Positions 40,571 through 49,892 of a stretch of 64,000 bases of DNA are shown in pieces. The DNA is from Candidatus Woesearchaeota archaeon. Lineage in GTDB: Archaea; Nanobdellota; Nanobdellia; Woesearchaeales; GW2011-AR4. A model generated the notes under the pieces. It was not told the origin of the DNA, ran no database searches, and worked only from the letters and a program-made list of their open reading frames with translations. The translations under genes and the position numbers were made by a program. Within the stretch, counting starts at the first letter, position 1; each line of letters opens with the position of its first letter. The stretch covers positions 62,001-126,000 of the forward strand of contig JACPJQ010000007.1 of NCBI GenBank assembly GCA_016187465.1, written 5' to 3'.

Positions 40571-42040
40571 ATGAATAAAAAAACTTTATTGCTGCTCATT
40601 TTAATATTATTTCTGGGCGCGTTCCTAAGATTCTATAATTTAGGGAGCGAAAGCTTTTGGCAGGATGAAAGCTACACGGCACTGGCTGTTAAAAAATTCA
40701 GCGCATTAGACATCATAAAAAATTCCATTGCCGGGGGGCAGATCATCCCTGATGCCAAATACTCCTATAACAGCGAGCTGCCCACTTATTTCGTAATTTT
40801 GAAAGTATGGTCAGGCATATTTGGTTTAAGCGAATTTTCGCTAAGAGCTTTTTCAGCCATATTCGGTATTTTGTCGTTGATTGCAATTTTTTATCTTGCG
40901 AAGCATCTCTTTGGAGAAAAGGCAGCCTTGCTTGCCAGCTTTCTTGCATCAATAAATCTGACACTCATATGGTACTCTCAGGAAGCAAGACCTTATAGCT
41001 TTCTTATATTTTTGAGCTTATTATCCCTAATATTTCTTTTGAAGGCGTTAAAAGACGAGAAATTTCATTACGTAGCTGGATTTTTCGCCGTTAATCTTGT
41101 CATAATTTACACGCACTTTACCTGGATAATTTTCATGCTTTTTGAAGGCATTTATATGTTGTACATTGTGTACAGAGATTATGTAAAAAAAAAGAGCATC
41201 CATGCAAAAACGTTATTGGCATTTTTTGTGATTGGCCTCTTCTATCTGCCTATTATAGAAAGGGCTTTATTCAGCGGGGATGAAACACTTTACCTGTCGG
41301 GCAGACCAGATATCATTGAGATCGGCCAGCTTGGAGTCAGAATGCATACATGGCTTTATCCTTCCGAATCTATGAGGCAAAAACTCCATGAATTCTTTTT
41401 TGATTTTTCTCCATCGGAGTGGCTGCTTTTGATTTCAACCTTGTCCAGCGCCTTGATTATTGGGTTGCTGTTTCTTATTGGTCTTGCATCAGTTTATAAA
41501 AAAAGGGCAGATATTGTTATTCCGCTAATGTTCTTTTTTCCGTTATCATTCACTTTACTATTTTCATTCATGCATCCTTCGATATCCATTTTTAATATAA
41601 GAGTACTTGTTTATATCATTCCTGCTTACCTTATAATCACTTCTCTGGGCTGTTTGAGACTCAGGAAATGCAAGTTCTTAATTATTCTAATAATAATCTT
41701 AAGTATGCCTCCAGTATACGCGTATTATGCCAATGTTGACAAGCAACAATTCCGCGAAGCGTCTGCTGTTTTGCCGAAGAATGAGTTAGTCTTCGTCAGC
41801 AAAGATACCGCTAAAAGAGGTGTATGGTATTATTTCGGAGAAAGAGATAATGTTATTGGAATTGATGACGTTAATGAGCTTAAATCCCATCTCAACAATA
41901 AAGATTCATTTTGGGTGCTGCTTACTTTCACAAAATATTCAGACCCTGAGGGCAAAATTAAAAAATATTTAGATGATAACTATAAGCTTCTGGATAAAAA
42001 AGAATTCTTTGATATAGAAATCCTACATTACAGAAAATAG
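40571..42040 (+). CDS. GT39-family membrane glycosyltransferase
   Basis: ILFLGAFLRFYNLGSESFWQDESYTALAVKKF; WYSQEARPYSFLIFLSLLSLIFL. Confidence 0.9.
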   Translation: MNKKTLLLLILILFLGAFLRFYNLGSESFWQDESYTALAVKKFSALDIIKNSIAGGQIIPDAKYSYNSELPTYFVILKVWSGIFGLSEFSLRAFSAIFGILSLIAIFYLAKHLFGEKAALLASFLASINLTLIWYSQEARPYSFLIFLSLLSLIFLLKALKDEKFHYVAGFFAVNLVIIYTHFTWIIFMLFEGIYMLYIVYRDYVKKKSIHAKTLLAFFVIGLFYLPIIERALFSGDETLYLSGRPDIIEIGQLGVRMHTWLYPSESMRQKLHEFFFDFSPSEWLLLISTLSSALIIGLLFLIGLASVYKKRADIVIPLMFFFPLSFTLLFSFMHPSISIFNIRVLVYIIPAYLIITSLGCLRLRKCKFLIILIIILSMPPVYAYYANVDKQQFREASAVLPKNELVFVSKDTAKRGVWYYFGERDNVIGIDDVNELKSHLNNKDSFWVLLTFTKYSDPEGKIKKYLDDNYKLLDKKEFFDIEILHYRK

Positions 42041-42784
42041 CTATTTTGAAGGCTTCTTGGCAATTGCAATAATATTCACCCCGAATGGGTAAGATATGCG
42101 GTTCAGACCTTTTATCTCAATTCTGAACATCATCTTTAAAAATGAGTTTAAAAGAGGGTTTATTTTTTCCTGAACTTCCGATTTCGGTGCAGACTTACTG
42201 AATCTTTCCAATTTTCTCCTGACAAATACCGCTGGAAACAAAAGAAAATTTATGTACGATATTTTCTCAACGCCAAAGCCTGCCTTTTCGAGCTTCAGCT
42301 TAAGCTCCTTTTTTGAATATCTTCTAAGGCCACCAAAAGCGATCTCGTGCTTCCCATAAAGGCTCATCATTGCGCAGTCAAAAAAAATTAGCCTGCCTCC
42401 CGGCTTGAGTACTCTATTGATTTCCTTAAATCCCTTAATATCATCTTTGATGCTTTTATGATAAAAAACTCCTAAGCAGGTAACAGCATCAAAAGTGTTG
42501 TTGCCAAATTTTATGTCCATCACGTTGGATTTCTTAACATTATTAACCCCCCTAATCTTGCAATAGTTTATAGCATCGTCAGAAATATCTATCCCGTACG
42601 GCACTCCGTATTTTCTCAATAGCTCGAGCGTAGCGCCTGTGCCGCACCCCACATCCAATAGCCTCAAATTATTTTTCGAACTGTAGTATTTTTTTAGATA
42701 GCACTCCACCAGGTATCGCTGACCCACGAACCACCAATAGTTTCCTTCAGTTTTGTACAGGAGATCGTAAAGCTGTTTTATCAT
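42041..42784 (-). CDS. Class I SAM-dependent methyltransferase
   Basis: LRLLDVGCGTGATLELL; FDAVTCLGVFYH; INRVLKPGGRLIFFD. Confidence 0.92.
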   Translation of the reverse strand: MIKQLYDLLYKTEGNYWWFVGQRYLVECYLKKYYSSKNNLRLLDVGCGTGATLELLRKYGVPYGIDISDDAINYCKIRGVNNVKKSNVMDIKFGNNTFDAVTCLGVFYHKSIKDDIKGFKEINRVLKPGGRLIFFDCAMMSLYGKHEIAFGGLRRYSKKELKLKLEKAGFGVEKISYINFLLFPAVFVRRKLERFSKSAPKSEVQEKINPLLNSFLKMMFRIEIKGLNRISYPFGVNIIAIAKKPSK

Positions 42785-42805
42785 TCTGCTTTCATCCTTT
42801 TATAG

Positions 42806-42995
42806 CAAACGCAGTAAATTTTCGTAATAGATATGCGTTTGACATGTCGGAAATCGCAGAGGCACATACTTTGGTACTTAAGTCCAAAGCAAGCCGTCGA
42901 ATGCGAATGGGCGAAGCGAACTCGCTTACAAGTCACGGATTTCCGAGCATGCTCAAAAATTCCATCAATTTATAATAAATACATGGAATTTTTGA
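42806..42995. other. Strongly palindromic intergenic block, candidate structured RNA or repeat element
   Basis: Three successive hairpins: caaacgca(42806-42813)/tgcgtttg(42834-42841); tcggaaatc(42847-42855)/gatttccga(42938-42946) enclosing ctttgg..ccaaag and aagcg..cgctt; tcaaaaattccat(42953-42965)/atggaatttttga(42983-42995). Confidence 0.45.
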
Positions 42996-43154
42996 TATAT
43001 TAGAACAAATTAAACAATTTTAATGAATAAATATTTAATCCGTTCTCTATAGAAGTCCAGCACAAACACCTCCGCTATATAAAATCTCTGATTGTTCGTA
43101 CTCCAAACTTAACCCATAGAAAGGCATTTAAATACCAAACTGTTTTTCAGCATA

Positions 43155-44039
43155 ATGCGGATAATAGTAACAATACCTGCCTATAACGAGGAAAAGACTT
43201 TAGGGGAGGTGATAAAGAAAATTCATGAAGTGATGAAGAGTAATAGATATAATTATACTATTCTTGTTGTTGATGACGGCAGCAGAGACAACACCGCAAA
43301 GGCAGCGAAAAGGGAAGGCGCTGTGGTATATTCTCATCCAAAAAACTATGGGCTTGCTGAAGCTTTCAAAACTGAACTGAAAAAAGCACTGGAGCTGAAG
43401 GCAGACGTGATTGTGCACATAGATGCAGACGAGCAGTACAGGCCTGAAGAAATTCCAAAGCTTGTAAGAGAGATTAAAAATGGTTACGATCTTGTTCTTG
43501 GAAGCAGGTTTAAGGGAAAGATTGAAAGCATGCCTTTGATAAAAAGGCTTGGCAACAAAGCTTTTTCTGAAGTAGTATCGGGAATTGTATCTATGGATAT
43601 TTCAGATGCTCAGACTGGTTTCAGGGCATTCACCAAGGAAGTTGCTGAAAAAATAAATATTATTTCTGACCACACATATACTCAAGAGCAGATTATAAAG
43701 GCGATAAGGCAGAAATTCAGGATAAAAGAAGTGCCGATTTATTTTGGCAAAAGAGATGGGAAGAGCAGGCTGATAAGCAATCCATTTAGCTATGCTGTAA
43801 GGGCAGGAATCAACATAACAAGAATTTATAGGGATTACCAACCCTTGAAGTTTTTTGGCATGGTGGGGTTTTGGATATTTTTTATAGGCTTTATTCTTGG
43901 ATGGTATTTGATTTATGTTCAGATATTTGCCGAGGGCGTAAACAGGCACCTTGGATTGATGATGCTTGATATCCTTATACTCAGTATAGGCTTGCAGATA
44001 ATCATATTCGGCTTTATAGCTGACATGCTGAAAAAATAA
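43155..44039 (+). CDS. Family 2 glycosyltransferase with C-terminal TM segments
   Basis: IIVTIPAYNEEKTLGEVIKKI, VVDDGSRDNT, HIDADEQYRPEEIP. Confidence 0.93.
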   Translation: MRIIVTIPAYNEEKTLGEVIKKIHEVMKSNRYNYTILVVDDGSRDNTAKAAKREGAVVYSHPKNYGLAEAFKTELKKALELKADVIVHIDADEQYRPEEIPKLVREIKNGYDLVLGSRFKGKIESMPLIKRLGNKAFSEVVSGIVSMDISDAQTGFRAFTKEVAEKINIISDHTYTQEQIIKAIRQKFRIKEVPIYFGKRDGKSRLISNPFSYAVRAGINITRIYRDYQPLKFFGMVGFWIFFIGFILGWYLIYVQIFAEGVNRHLGLMMLDILILSIGLQIIIFGFIADMLKK

Positions 44040-44040
44040 A

Positions 44041-44691
44041 ATGCTTGGAGAATTCTTTATAATAAAAAGAAGAATTTCAAGTTTGCTGAAAGATAAATTC
44101 AGTCCTGACGAGCTTATTCTTGACATTGGATGTGGAGAAAGGCCATATTACCATAAAAACATTGGCGCGAAAATAATCTGCGCAGACATAAAACAAAGCA
44201 AAAAAACTCACTTTATATGTGACGCTTCCAGCCTCCCTGTTAAAAAATCGAGTTTTGACGGCATTGTGTGCGTAAATTCATTATATTATTACAATGACCC
44301 ATTAAAATCAATAAAAGAATTTTCAAATATTTTAAAAAAAAGTGGAAAGCTGATAATTGTGACGCCTTTCATTTACCCAGTGCATGACATTCCTGACGAT
44401 AAATACAGGTTCACGGAATTTGGAATCAGGGAACTCCTAAAAAATGAATTTACCGTAAAGGAGATTAAAACTATTGGCGGCATATTCAACCTTAAAGCTG
44501 TATTTTTGCACTCTTTGATAAAGGGAATCCCGTTATTAGCTCCAATGGGATTGAAAACAATAGCTAAATTCTTTGCAGTTGTGCTGTTATACCCATTTTA
44601 TATTCTGGTCCAGTTATTAGAACCTTTAGATTTCTTAGACAAATCCAGAAGATGGCCGACTTATTATTTTACAGTTGCAGTCAAGAATTAA
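44041..44691 (+). CDS. Class I SAM-dependent methyltransferase
   Basis: LILDIGCGERPYYHKN; FDGIVCVNSLYYYNDP; LKKSGKLIIVTPF. Confidence 0.9.
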   Translation: MLGEFFIIKRRISSLLKDKFSPDELILDIGCGERPYYHKNIGAKIICADIKQSKKTHFICDASSLPVKKSSFDGIVCVNSLYYYNDPLKSIKEFSNILKKSGKLIIVTPFIYPVHDIPDDKYRFTEFGIRELLKNEFTVKEIKTIGGIFNLKAVFLHSLIKGIPLLAPMGLKTIAKFFAVVLLYPFYILVQLLEPLDFLDKSRRWPTYYFTVAVKN

Positions 44692-45743
44692 CTTAATCTC
44701 TCATAAGCTTCCTGCAAGGTTACAAATTTGACCTTATCATAATTTTTTGCAAACAATATGAATTCTTCCAAGTCTTTCACTGCCTTTGTCGGCCTTCCGT
44801 CTAGATAAGTCGCTTCAGAACTGTGGGTTATAACGACAAATGGAAACGGCTTATTGGATCTGTCGGCATTTTTGTAATATTCAGCACATGCCTTGTTCAG
44901 CAATACAGAGTTTACAGGGTCTGCCCTTAATTTAAGCCCAAAAAATTCAAAAGTAGCGATAGGAATTTCCATATTACCTGAATCGCCTGAGGCAGCTGCC
45001 TGATAATTGTCAAGGTTTAATTTCCAAGGGTAATGTGTGCTTACCCTGCTCCAATCATATTTCATTGCATCATTTGTGTGACCTTTTATTCCTGGAGTTG
45101 CAGAGCTGTCTATCTTGAACCCTGCTTTGCCCAATGCCTTAGCTCCGTCGGAATCCAATGCCCAGTTGCCCCACCTGAAGCTTGTCAGTTTTTCTGCTGC
45201 CTTGTTTCCAAGATGCTGCCTTACCAGTTCTTTGGCAGCGTTTATAATTTGCAGTTTTTCCTCATAATCGTAAAAAAAAGCGCTTGTAGCCTTGAATTTT
45301 CTCGAAAGCTTTTTTTGGATGGCTAAATCCGAGTCCGGATGCAAATGCAGGCCGATTTCATGTCCATTTTTTATTGCAAAGCCAATCTCTTTTTTTATTT
45401 TATCGTACTCTTTTCCTTTGCTTGAAAAACAGTTTGTCGAGAGAAAAAAGGTAGCTTTAACCTTATGCTTATCAAAAATCTTTGTTAGATTTCTTATGCC
45501 GCTCGAATACCCGATAAAAGCCGTTGGATTTTCCCTCTGCCAGATCCGCCTTTCATCTTTACCCACATAGCCCGATTCAGAGTCAACAGTTAGAACAACA
45601 AAAAACTGGTGGTTTTTTTGACTGGTTTCGTTACCTAGATTTTCTACCTTGACTCCGAAATCTAATGATTTTAAGATAGCTTTTCCAAAAGATGTGGAGA
45701 AAAACCTGTACAAAAACAATTTTATTGTTAATCTTATTTTCAT
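44688..45743 (-). CDS. Polysaccharide deacetylase-like protein
   Basis: FVVLTVDSESGYVG, KVKATFFLSTNCF, HEIGLHLHPDSDL. Confidence 0.78.
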   Translation of the reverse strand: MKIRLTIKLFLYRFFSTSFGKAILKSLDFGVKVENLGNETSQKNHQFFVVLTVDSESGYVGKDERRIWQRENPTAFIGYSSGIRNLTKIFDKHKVKATFFLSTNCFSSKGKEYDKIKKEIGFAIKNGHEIGLHLHPDSDLAIQKKLSRKFKATSAFFYDYEEKLQIINAAKELVRQHLGNKAAEKLTSFRWGNWALDSDGAKALGKAGFKIDSSATPGIKGHTNDAMKYDWSRVSTHYPWKLNLDNYQAAASGDSGNMEIPIATFEFFGLKLRADPVNSVLLNKACAEYYKNADRSNKPFPFVVITHSSEATYLDGRPTKAVKDLEEFILFAKNYDKVKFVTLQEAYERLS

Positions 45744-46948
45744 TTCAGCAAGTCTCCATAAATTTCCATAAATTGATTTGAAATCTTATCCCAAGAATAG
45801 CTTTTCCTTACCAATTGCGCTGCATTTCTTCCTAGCTTTCGCGCTTTAGATTTGTCTTTTAACAATGTTAGTATGGCTTTGGCTAATTCGGCAGAATTTC
45901 TCTGCTCGACTAATAATCCATTGTAATTGTCTTTTATAATAAAAGGTATTCCCCCAACTCTTGTGCCTATAACCGCACATCCGGATGCCATGGCCTCCAA
46001 AAGCGACAGCCCAAGAGCTTCTGTGCCTGTCTTGTTTGAAAGCGAGGGGAGGATGAAAATATCGGCAAAATTATAGTATTTCGTAATCTCGGCAGACTTC
46101 ATAGAGCCCAAGAATTCGACATGTTTTTCCAAATGATTGCCAATGACGATATCCTTCAATATTTTTCCGTAGGGGCCTTCCCCTATAACCAAGAGTTTTA
46201 TGCTATGACTATACTCAATCACATCTGGCATGGATTCGATAAGATACTGCAAGCCTTTTTGGTCGCTTAATCTGCCGACAAAAAGCATTACGGTACTTTT
46301 TCCGTATTTTTTTGGTTTTCTTATGTTTCTCGGCTTAAACAGATTCATATCAACCCCCATAGGAATCATTTTAACTTTTGATGAATATTGAGGAAATCTT
46401 TGCAATAACTCTTTTTTTGTTGCTTCGCTGTTCACTGTTATGAAGTCAGCATTTTTAATGACAAAATGCTGCATATTTTTGAAAAATGCGCTTTTTAGGG
46501 GGAACAAATCGCTTCCGTGCACGCTGACCAGCAATGGAATTTTACGAATTTTCTTCAGAAAAACCCCTATCAAGCCCTGAGGAAGAATCCAGTGCGCATG
46601 CATCATTTCAATTTTTTCTTTGTTTATTAGATGATGGGCTGCGGTAAATTCAGACATTATCAGAAAGGGCATTTGTATTTTTGCCAGAAAGCTGCTTTTC
46701 ATATTGGGTATAATGCCGCCTCCATAGCAAAGTTTCTGCAGGCTTTCGGGCTTGAAATAGGCAAATCTCCTTATGTCCATCCCGGCCATATCTCCCATTT
46801 TTGCAGCTCCCTTGTGATGGGGAGCCAGAACTATGATTTTGTACCTTGAAACCAGCTCTTTAGATAAATTGTATACAAATCTGGGAGTTGAGTCATTTTC
46901 CCATCTTGGGAAGGTTGTTGCTAAAACCAGCACGCTTTTCTTAACCAT
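45740..46948 (-). CDS. GT4 glycosyltransferase
   Basis: VMLFVGRLSDQKGLQYLIESMPDV; EALGLSLLEAMASGCAVIGTRVGGIPFII. Confidence 0.94.
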   Translation of the reverse strand: MVKKSVLVLATTFPRWENDSTPRFVYNLSKELVSRYKIIVLAPHHKGAAKMGDMAGMDIRRFAYFKPESLQKLCYGGGIIPNMKSSFLAKIQMPFLIMSEFTAAHHLINKEKIEMMHAHWILPQGLIGVFLKKIRKIPLLVSVHGSDLFPLKSAFFKNMQHFVIKNADFITVNSEATKKELLQRFPQYSSKVKMIPMGVDMNLFKPRNIRKPKKYGKSTVMLFVGRLSDQKGLQYLIESMPDVIEYSHSIKLLVIGEGPYGKILKDIVIGNHLEKHVEFLGSMKSAEITKYYNFADIFILPSLSNKTGTEALGLSLLEAMASGCAVIGTRVGGIPFIIKDNYNGLLVEQRNSAELAKAILTLLKDKSKARKLGRNAAQLVRKSYSWDKISNQFMEIYGDLLK

Positions 46949-47031
46949 AATACCGTAAATATTGTTATTTATTTAAAAATTTGTCCAAAAGACGCCAATA
47001 GGCAACATTTTTAAATCTTGATTCATACCAT

Positions 47032-47751
47032 TTGTATATGGAAGTGGTGATTCTGTGCGGGGGGAAGGGTACAAGGCTAAGCGAGTACACACAGGCAATT
47101 CCCAAGCCTATGATAGAGATAGGCAGCAAGCCGATATTGCTGCATCTCATGCAATATTACGCCAGCTTGGGGCACAAAGATTTTATACTGTGCCTTGGCT
47201 ATAAAGCAGATAGAATAGAGGAATATTTTAGAAAGGTAAATTTGAAGGGCCTTAATGTCCAGACCGTAGATACAGGAGAAAACTCAAACAAGGCTGAGAG
47301 GCTGTTAAAGGTAAAAGATAAAATAAAAGGGAGTTCATTTTTGGTGTCGTATGGGGACGATGTAAGCGACGTGGATATAAATGAAGTGATAAAATTCCAC
47401 AATAAAAATAAAAAGGTAGTGACTCTTATAGCAGTGCCGTTGGTATCCCAGTTCGGTATTATTGAATTAAACAAAAAAAATGAGGTGACGAGCTTCAAAG
47501 AAAAGCCAAAGCTTGCTCATTTCATGAATGGCGGGTTTTATGTTATGGATAAGAAAATTTTTAATTATATTAAAAAAGGATTTGACCTTGAGAAGGAGAC
47601 TTTTGAGGGGCTTGCAAGGCAACGCCAGATTGCTGCATTCAAGCACGAGGGGTTTTGGAAGTCTATGAACACGCTAAAAGACGTTATAGAGCTGAATGAG
47701 TTGTATGGAAATGGCAGTGCGCCGTGGTTGAAATGGACTGGAAAGGAATGA
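47032..47751 (+). CDS. Glucose-1-phosphate cytidylyltransferase-like nucleotidyltransferase (RfbF-like)
   Basis: EVVILCGGKGTRLSEYTQAIPKPMIEIGSKPILLHLMQYY. Confidence 0.85.
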   Translation: MYMEVVILCGGKGTRLSEYTQAIPKPMIEIGSKPILLHLMQYYASLGHKDFILCLGYKADRIEEYFRKVNLKGLNVQTVDTGENSNKAERLLKVKDKIKGSSFLVSYGDDVSDVDINEVIKFHNKNKKVVTLIAVPLVSQFGIIELNKKNEVTSFKEKPKLAHFMNGGFYVMDKKIFNYIKKGFDLEKETFEGLARQRQIAAFKHEGFWKSMNTLKDVIELNELYGNGSAPWLKWTGKE

Positions 47752-48698
47752 ATGTGCTTGTCACAGGCGCTGACGGCTTTATAGGAAGCCATGTAGCGAA
47801 AGAATTAGCGGAGAAAGGCGCAGAAGTCACTACAATAATCAGGGATATAAAAAAAAGAAGCAATGTAGACATACTTGGCTTGAAAAGCAAGATAAACATC
47901 ATACACGGGGACATTATTGACTATGAATGCTGTGAGAGGGCAATTAATGAATACGGCATTGAGTTTTGCTTTCACATTGCAGCTCAAACAATTGTAGGCA
48001 TTGCGAACAGAAGCCCTTTGTCAACTTTTGAATCGAACATCAAGGGAACGTGGAGCTTGCTGGAAGCGTGCAGGCTGTCAAAAAGCATCAAAGGAATGAT
48101 AGTTGCTTCCTCAGACAAAGCTTACGGACAGCAGGAAAAATTGCCCTATAAGGAAGGTTTTCCGCTTAATGGCTATTTTCCTTATGATGCTTCAAAAGTT
48201 TGCACAGAAGTCCTTGCGAGATGCTATTTCATGAGCTACAACCTGCCTTTAGCGATAACAAGGAATGCAAACACATACGGGCCTGCGGACATGAATTTCA
48301 GCAGAATAATCCCTGATGTGATCATAAGGCTGATAAAAAACGAGCAGCCTGTCATAAGAAGTGATGGCACACCGGTAAGAGATTATATGTACGTAAAGGA
48401 TGCTGTCAGCGCTTACATGATTCTTGCAGAGAATTTACACAGGAAGGAAGTAATCGGGAAGGCTTTTAATTTTGGCACCAATAAGCCTATAAGCGTGCTT
48501 AATCTTTACAAGAAAATAATAAAATTAATGGGCAAGAAAGTAGAGCCTGAAATACTTGGCTCTGCAAAAAATGAAATTGACAGGCAGTATCTTGATTCTG
48601 CAAATGCAAGGAAAGTGCTAAAATGGGAGCCAAAATATGATCTGGATTCTGGCTTGAAGGAGACAATTGAGTGGTACAAGAACTTTTTCTCAAAATGA
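47724..48698 (+). CDS. NAD-dependent epimerase/dehydratase, CDP-glucose 4,6-dehydratase-like (RfbG-like)
   Basis: VLVTGADGFIGSHV, ASSDKAYGQQ (SDK motif), YDASK; translationally overlaps RfbF-like gene. Confidence 0.8.
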   Translation: MVEMDWKGMNVLVTGADGFIGSHVAKELAEKGAEVTTIIRDIKKRSNVDILGLKSKINIIHGDIIDYECCERAINEYGIEFCFHIAAQTIVGIANRSPLSTFESNIKGTWSLLEACRLSKSIKGMIVASSDKAYGQQEKLPYKEGFPLNGYFPYDASKVCTEVLARCYFMSYNLPLAITRNANTYGPADMNFSRIIPDVIIRLIKNEQPVIRSDGTPVRDYMYVKDAVSAYMILAENLHRKEVIGKAFNFGTNKPISVLNLYKKIIKLMGKKVEPEILGSAKNEIDRQYLDSANARKVLKWEPKYDLDSGLKETIEWYKNFFSK

Positions 48699-49780
48699 AG
48701 ATTCTTGTTATTATGAAGCGTTTTGGCGCAAACAAAGATATGGTTGGAGAAAATTTCGGAAGGCAGATAAGGCTTTTCGAGAATCTTGCCAAAAAACATG
48801 AAATTGACTTTTTCTGCCCTGATTATGTAAAAAAAGAGTCCAAAGCAATAACAAGAGACGGGATAAGGTATATCATAATGCCTGTTTCGTTGCTTTCGGT
48901 TTTTTCTTTTTATGGTTCTTTAAAGAAATTGATAAAAAAAGAAAGATATGATGTCATTATTGCTTCCACTGATTCTTTGATTGGAATAATTGGACATAAA
49001 CTTTCAAAAAAATTTGGCATACCTTTGGTTTATGATCTTCAGGACAATTTTGAGTCATACGACACGTACAGGATACCCTTCGTTAAATATTTTGACAGGA
49101 AAGTCCTGAAAAAGGCAGATGCGGTCATTACGGTAAGCGACTCATTAAAAAAGTATATTTCTAAAATAAGGAGTGGGCCAATTTATACTATACAAAACGG
49201 GACTGATTTGAATCTGTTTAAAATTACAGATAAAACTACAGCCAGAAAAAAATTAAAGCTTCCTTTGAAGGCCAAAATAATAGTTTTTATAGGCCATGTA
49301 GAAAAACTGAAGGGCGGACAAATCCTCATTGATGCGTTTGACATAATAAGAGAAGGCTATCCTGATACATATCTTTTGCTGAGCGGAAAAATCGGCAGTG
49401 ACATCAATATAAACAAAAAAAATGTTATCTATAGGAAGTTTCCGAAAAGAGAGGAAGTCGTGCTTGGGATTAATGCAGCAGATGTTGCAGTTTTGCCTAA
49501 TCCGGTTAACAGCTTCACAAAATACTGCTTTCCTTACAAGCTTCTTGAGTACATGGCGTGCAACGTTCCCATAGTGGCTACTGATGTAGGGGATGTATCC
49601 GAATTGCTTGGAAAATATGAAGGATCATTATGCAAACCGGACGATGCTTTTGACTTGGCCAAAAAATTGATTGCAAAGCTTCAATTTGATGGCAGAGTCA
49701 ATTATAGGAAAGGTTTGGGGAAGTTTGACTGGAGAATTCTATCAAGAAAACTTGATGAAATTTTAAATGATTTAAAATAA
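48695..49780 (+). CDS. GT4 glycosyltransferase
   Basis: IIVFIGHVEKLKGGQILIDAF; LLEYMACNVPIVATDVGDVSELL; ATG 48695 (MKILVIMKRFG) preferred. Confidence 0.88.
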   Translation: MKILVIMKRFGANKDMVGENFGRQIRLFENLAKKHEIDFFCPDYVKKESKAITRDGIRYIIMPVSLLSVFSFYGSLKKLIKKERYDVIIASTDSLIGIIGHKLSKKFGIPLVYDLQDNFESYDTYRIPFVKYFDRKVLKKADAVITVSDSLKKYISKIRSGPIYTIQNGTDLNLFKITDKTTARKKLKLPLKAKIIVFIGHVEKLKGGQILIDAFDIIREGYPDTYLLLSGKIGSDININKKNVIYRKFPKREEVVLGINAADVAVLPNPVNSFTKYCFPYKLLEYMACNVPIVATDVGDVSELLGKYEGSLCKPDDAFDLAKKLIAKLQFDGRVNYRKGLGKFDWRILSRKLDEILNDLK

Positions 49781-49827
49781 ATGGTTAATTTTTGTTATAA
49801 TGAATGATTTATACCAAAATAGAAACA

Positions 49828-49835
49828 TTTATATA
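49828..49835 (+). promoter_or_regulatory. Putative TATA box for pyruvate kinase-sat-cysC-PHP operon
   Basis: aaacatttatatatg, ~60 nt upstream of ATG 49893; TATA spacing predicts a TSS near 49857. Confidence 0.55.
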
Positions 49836-49840
49836 TGAAT

Positions 49841-49873
49841 ATTATTCACTTTTTTATTACAATTATTCACTTT
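49841..49873 (+). promoter_or_regulatory. Pair of perfect 12-bp direct repeats attattcacttt, 21 bp apart (candidate operator)
   Basis: attattcacttt at 49841-49852 and 49862-49873, straddling the predicted TSS. Confidence 0.5.
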
Positions 49874-49892
49874 AAATCAATTTGGAATAAAA

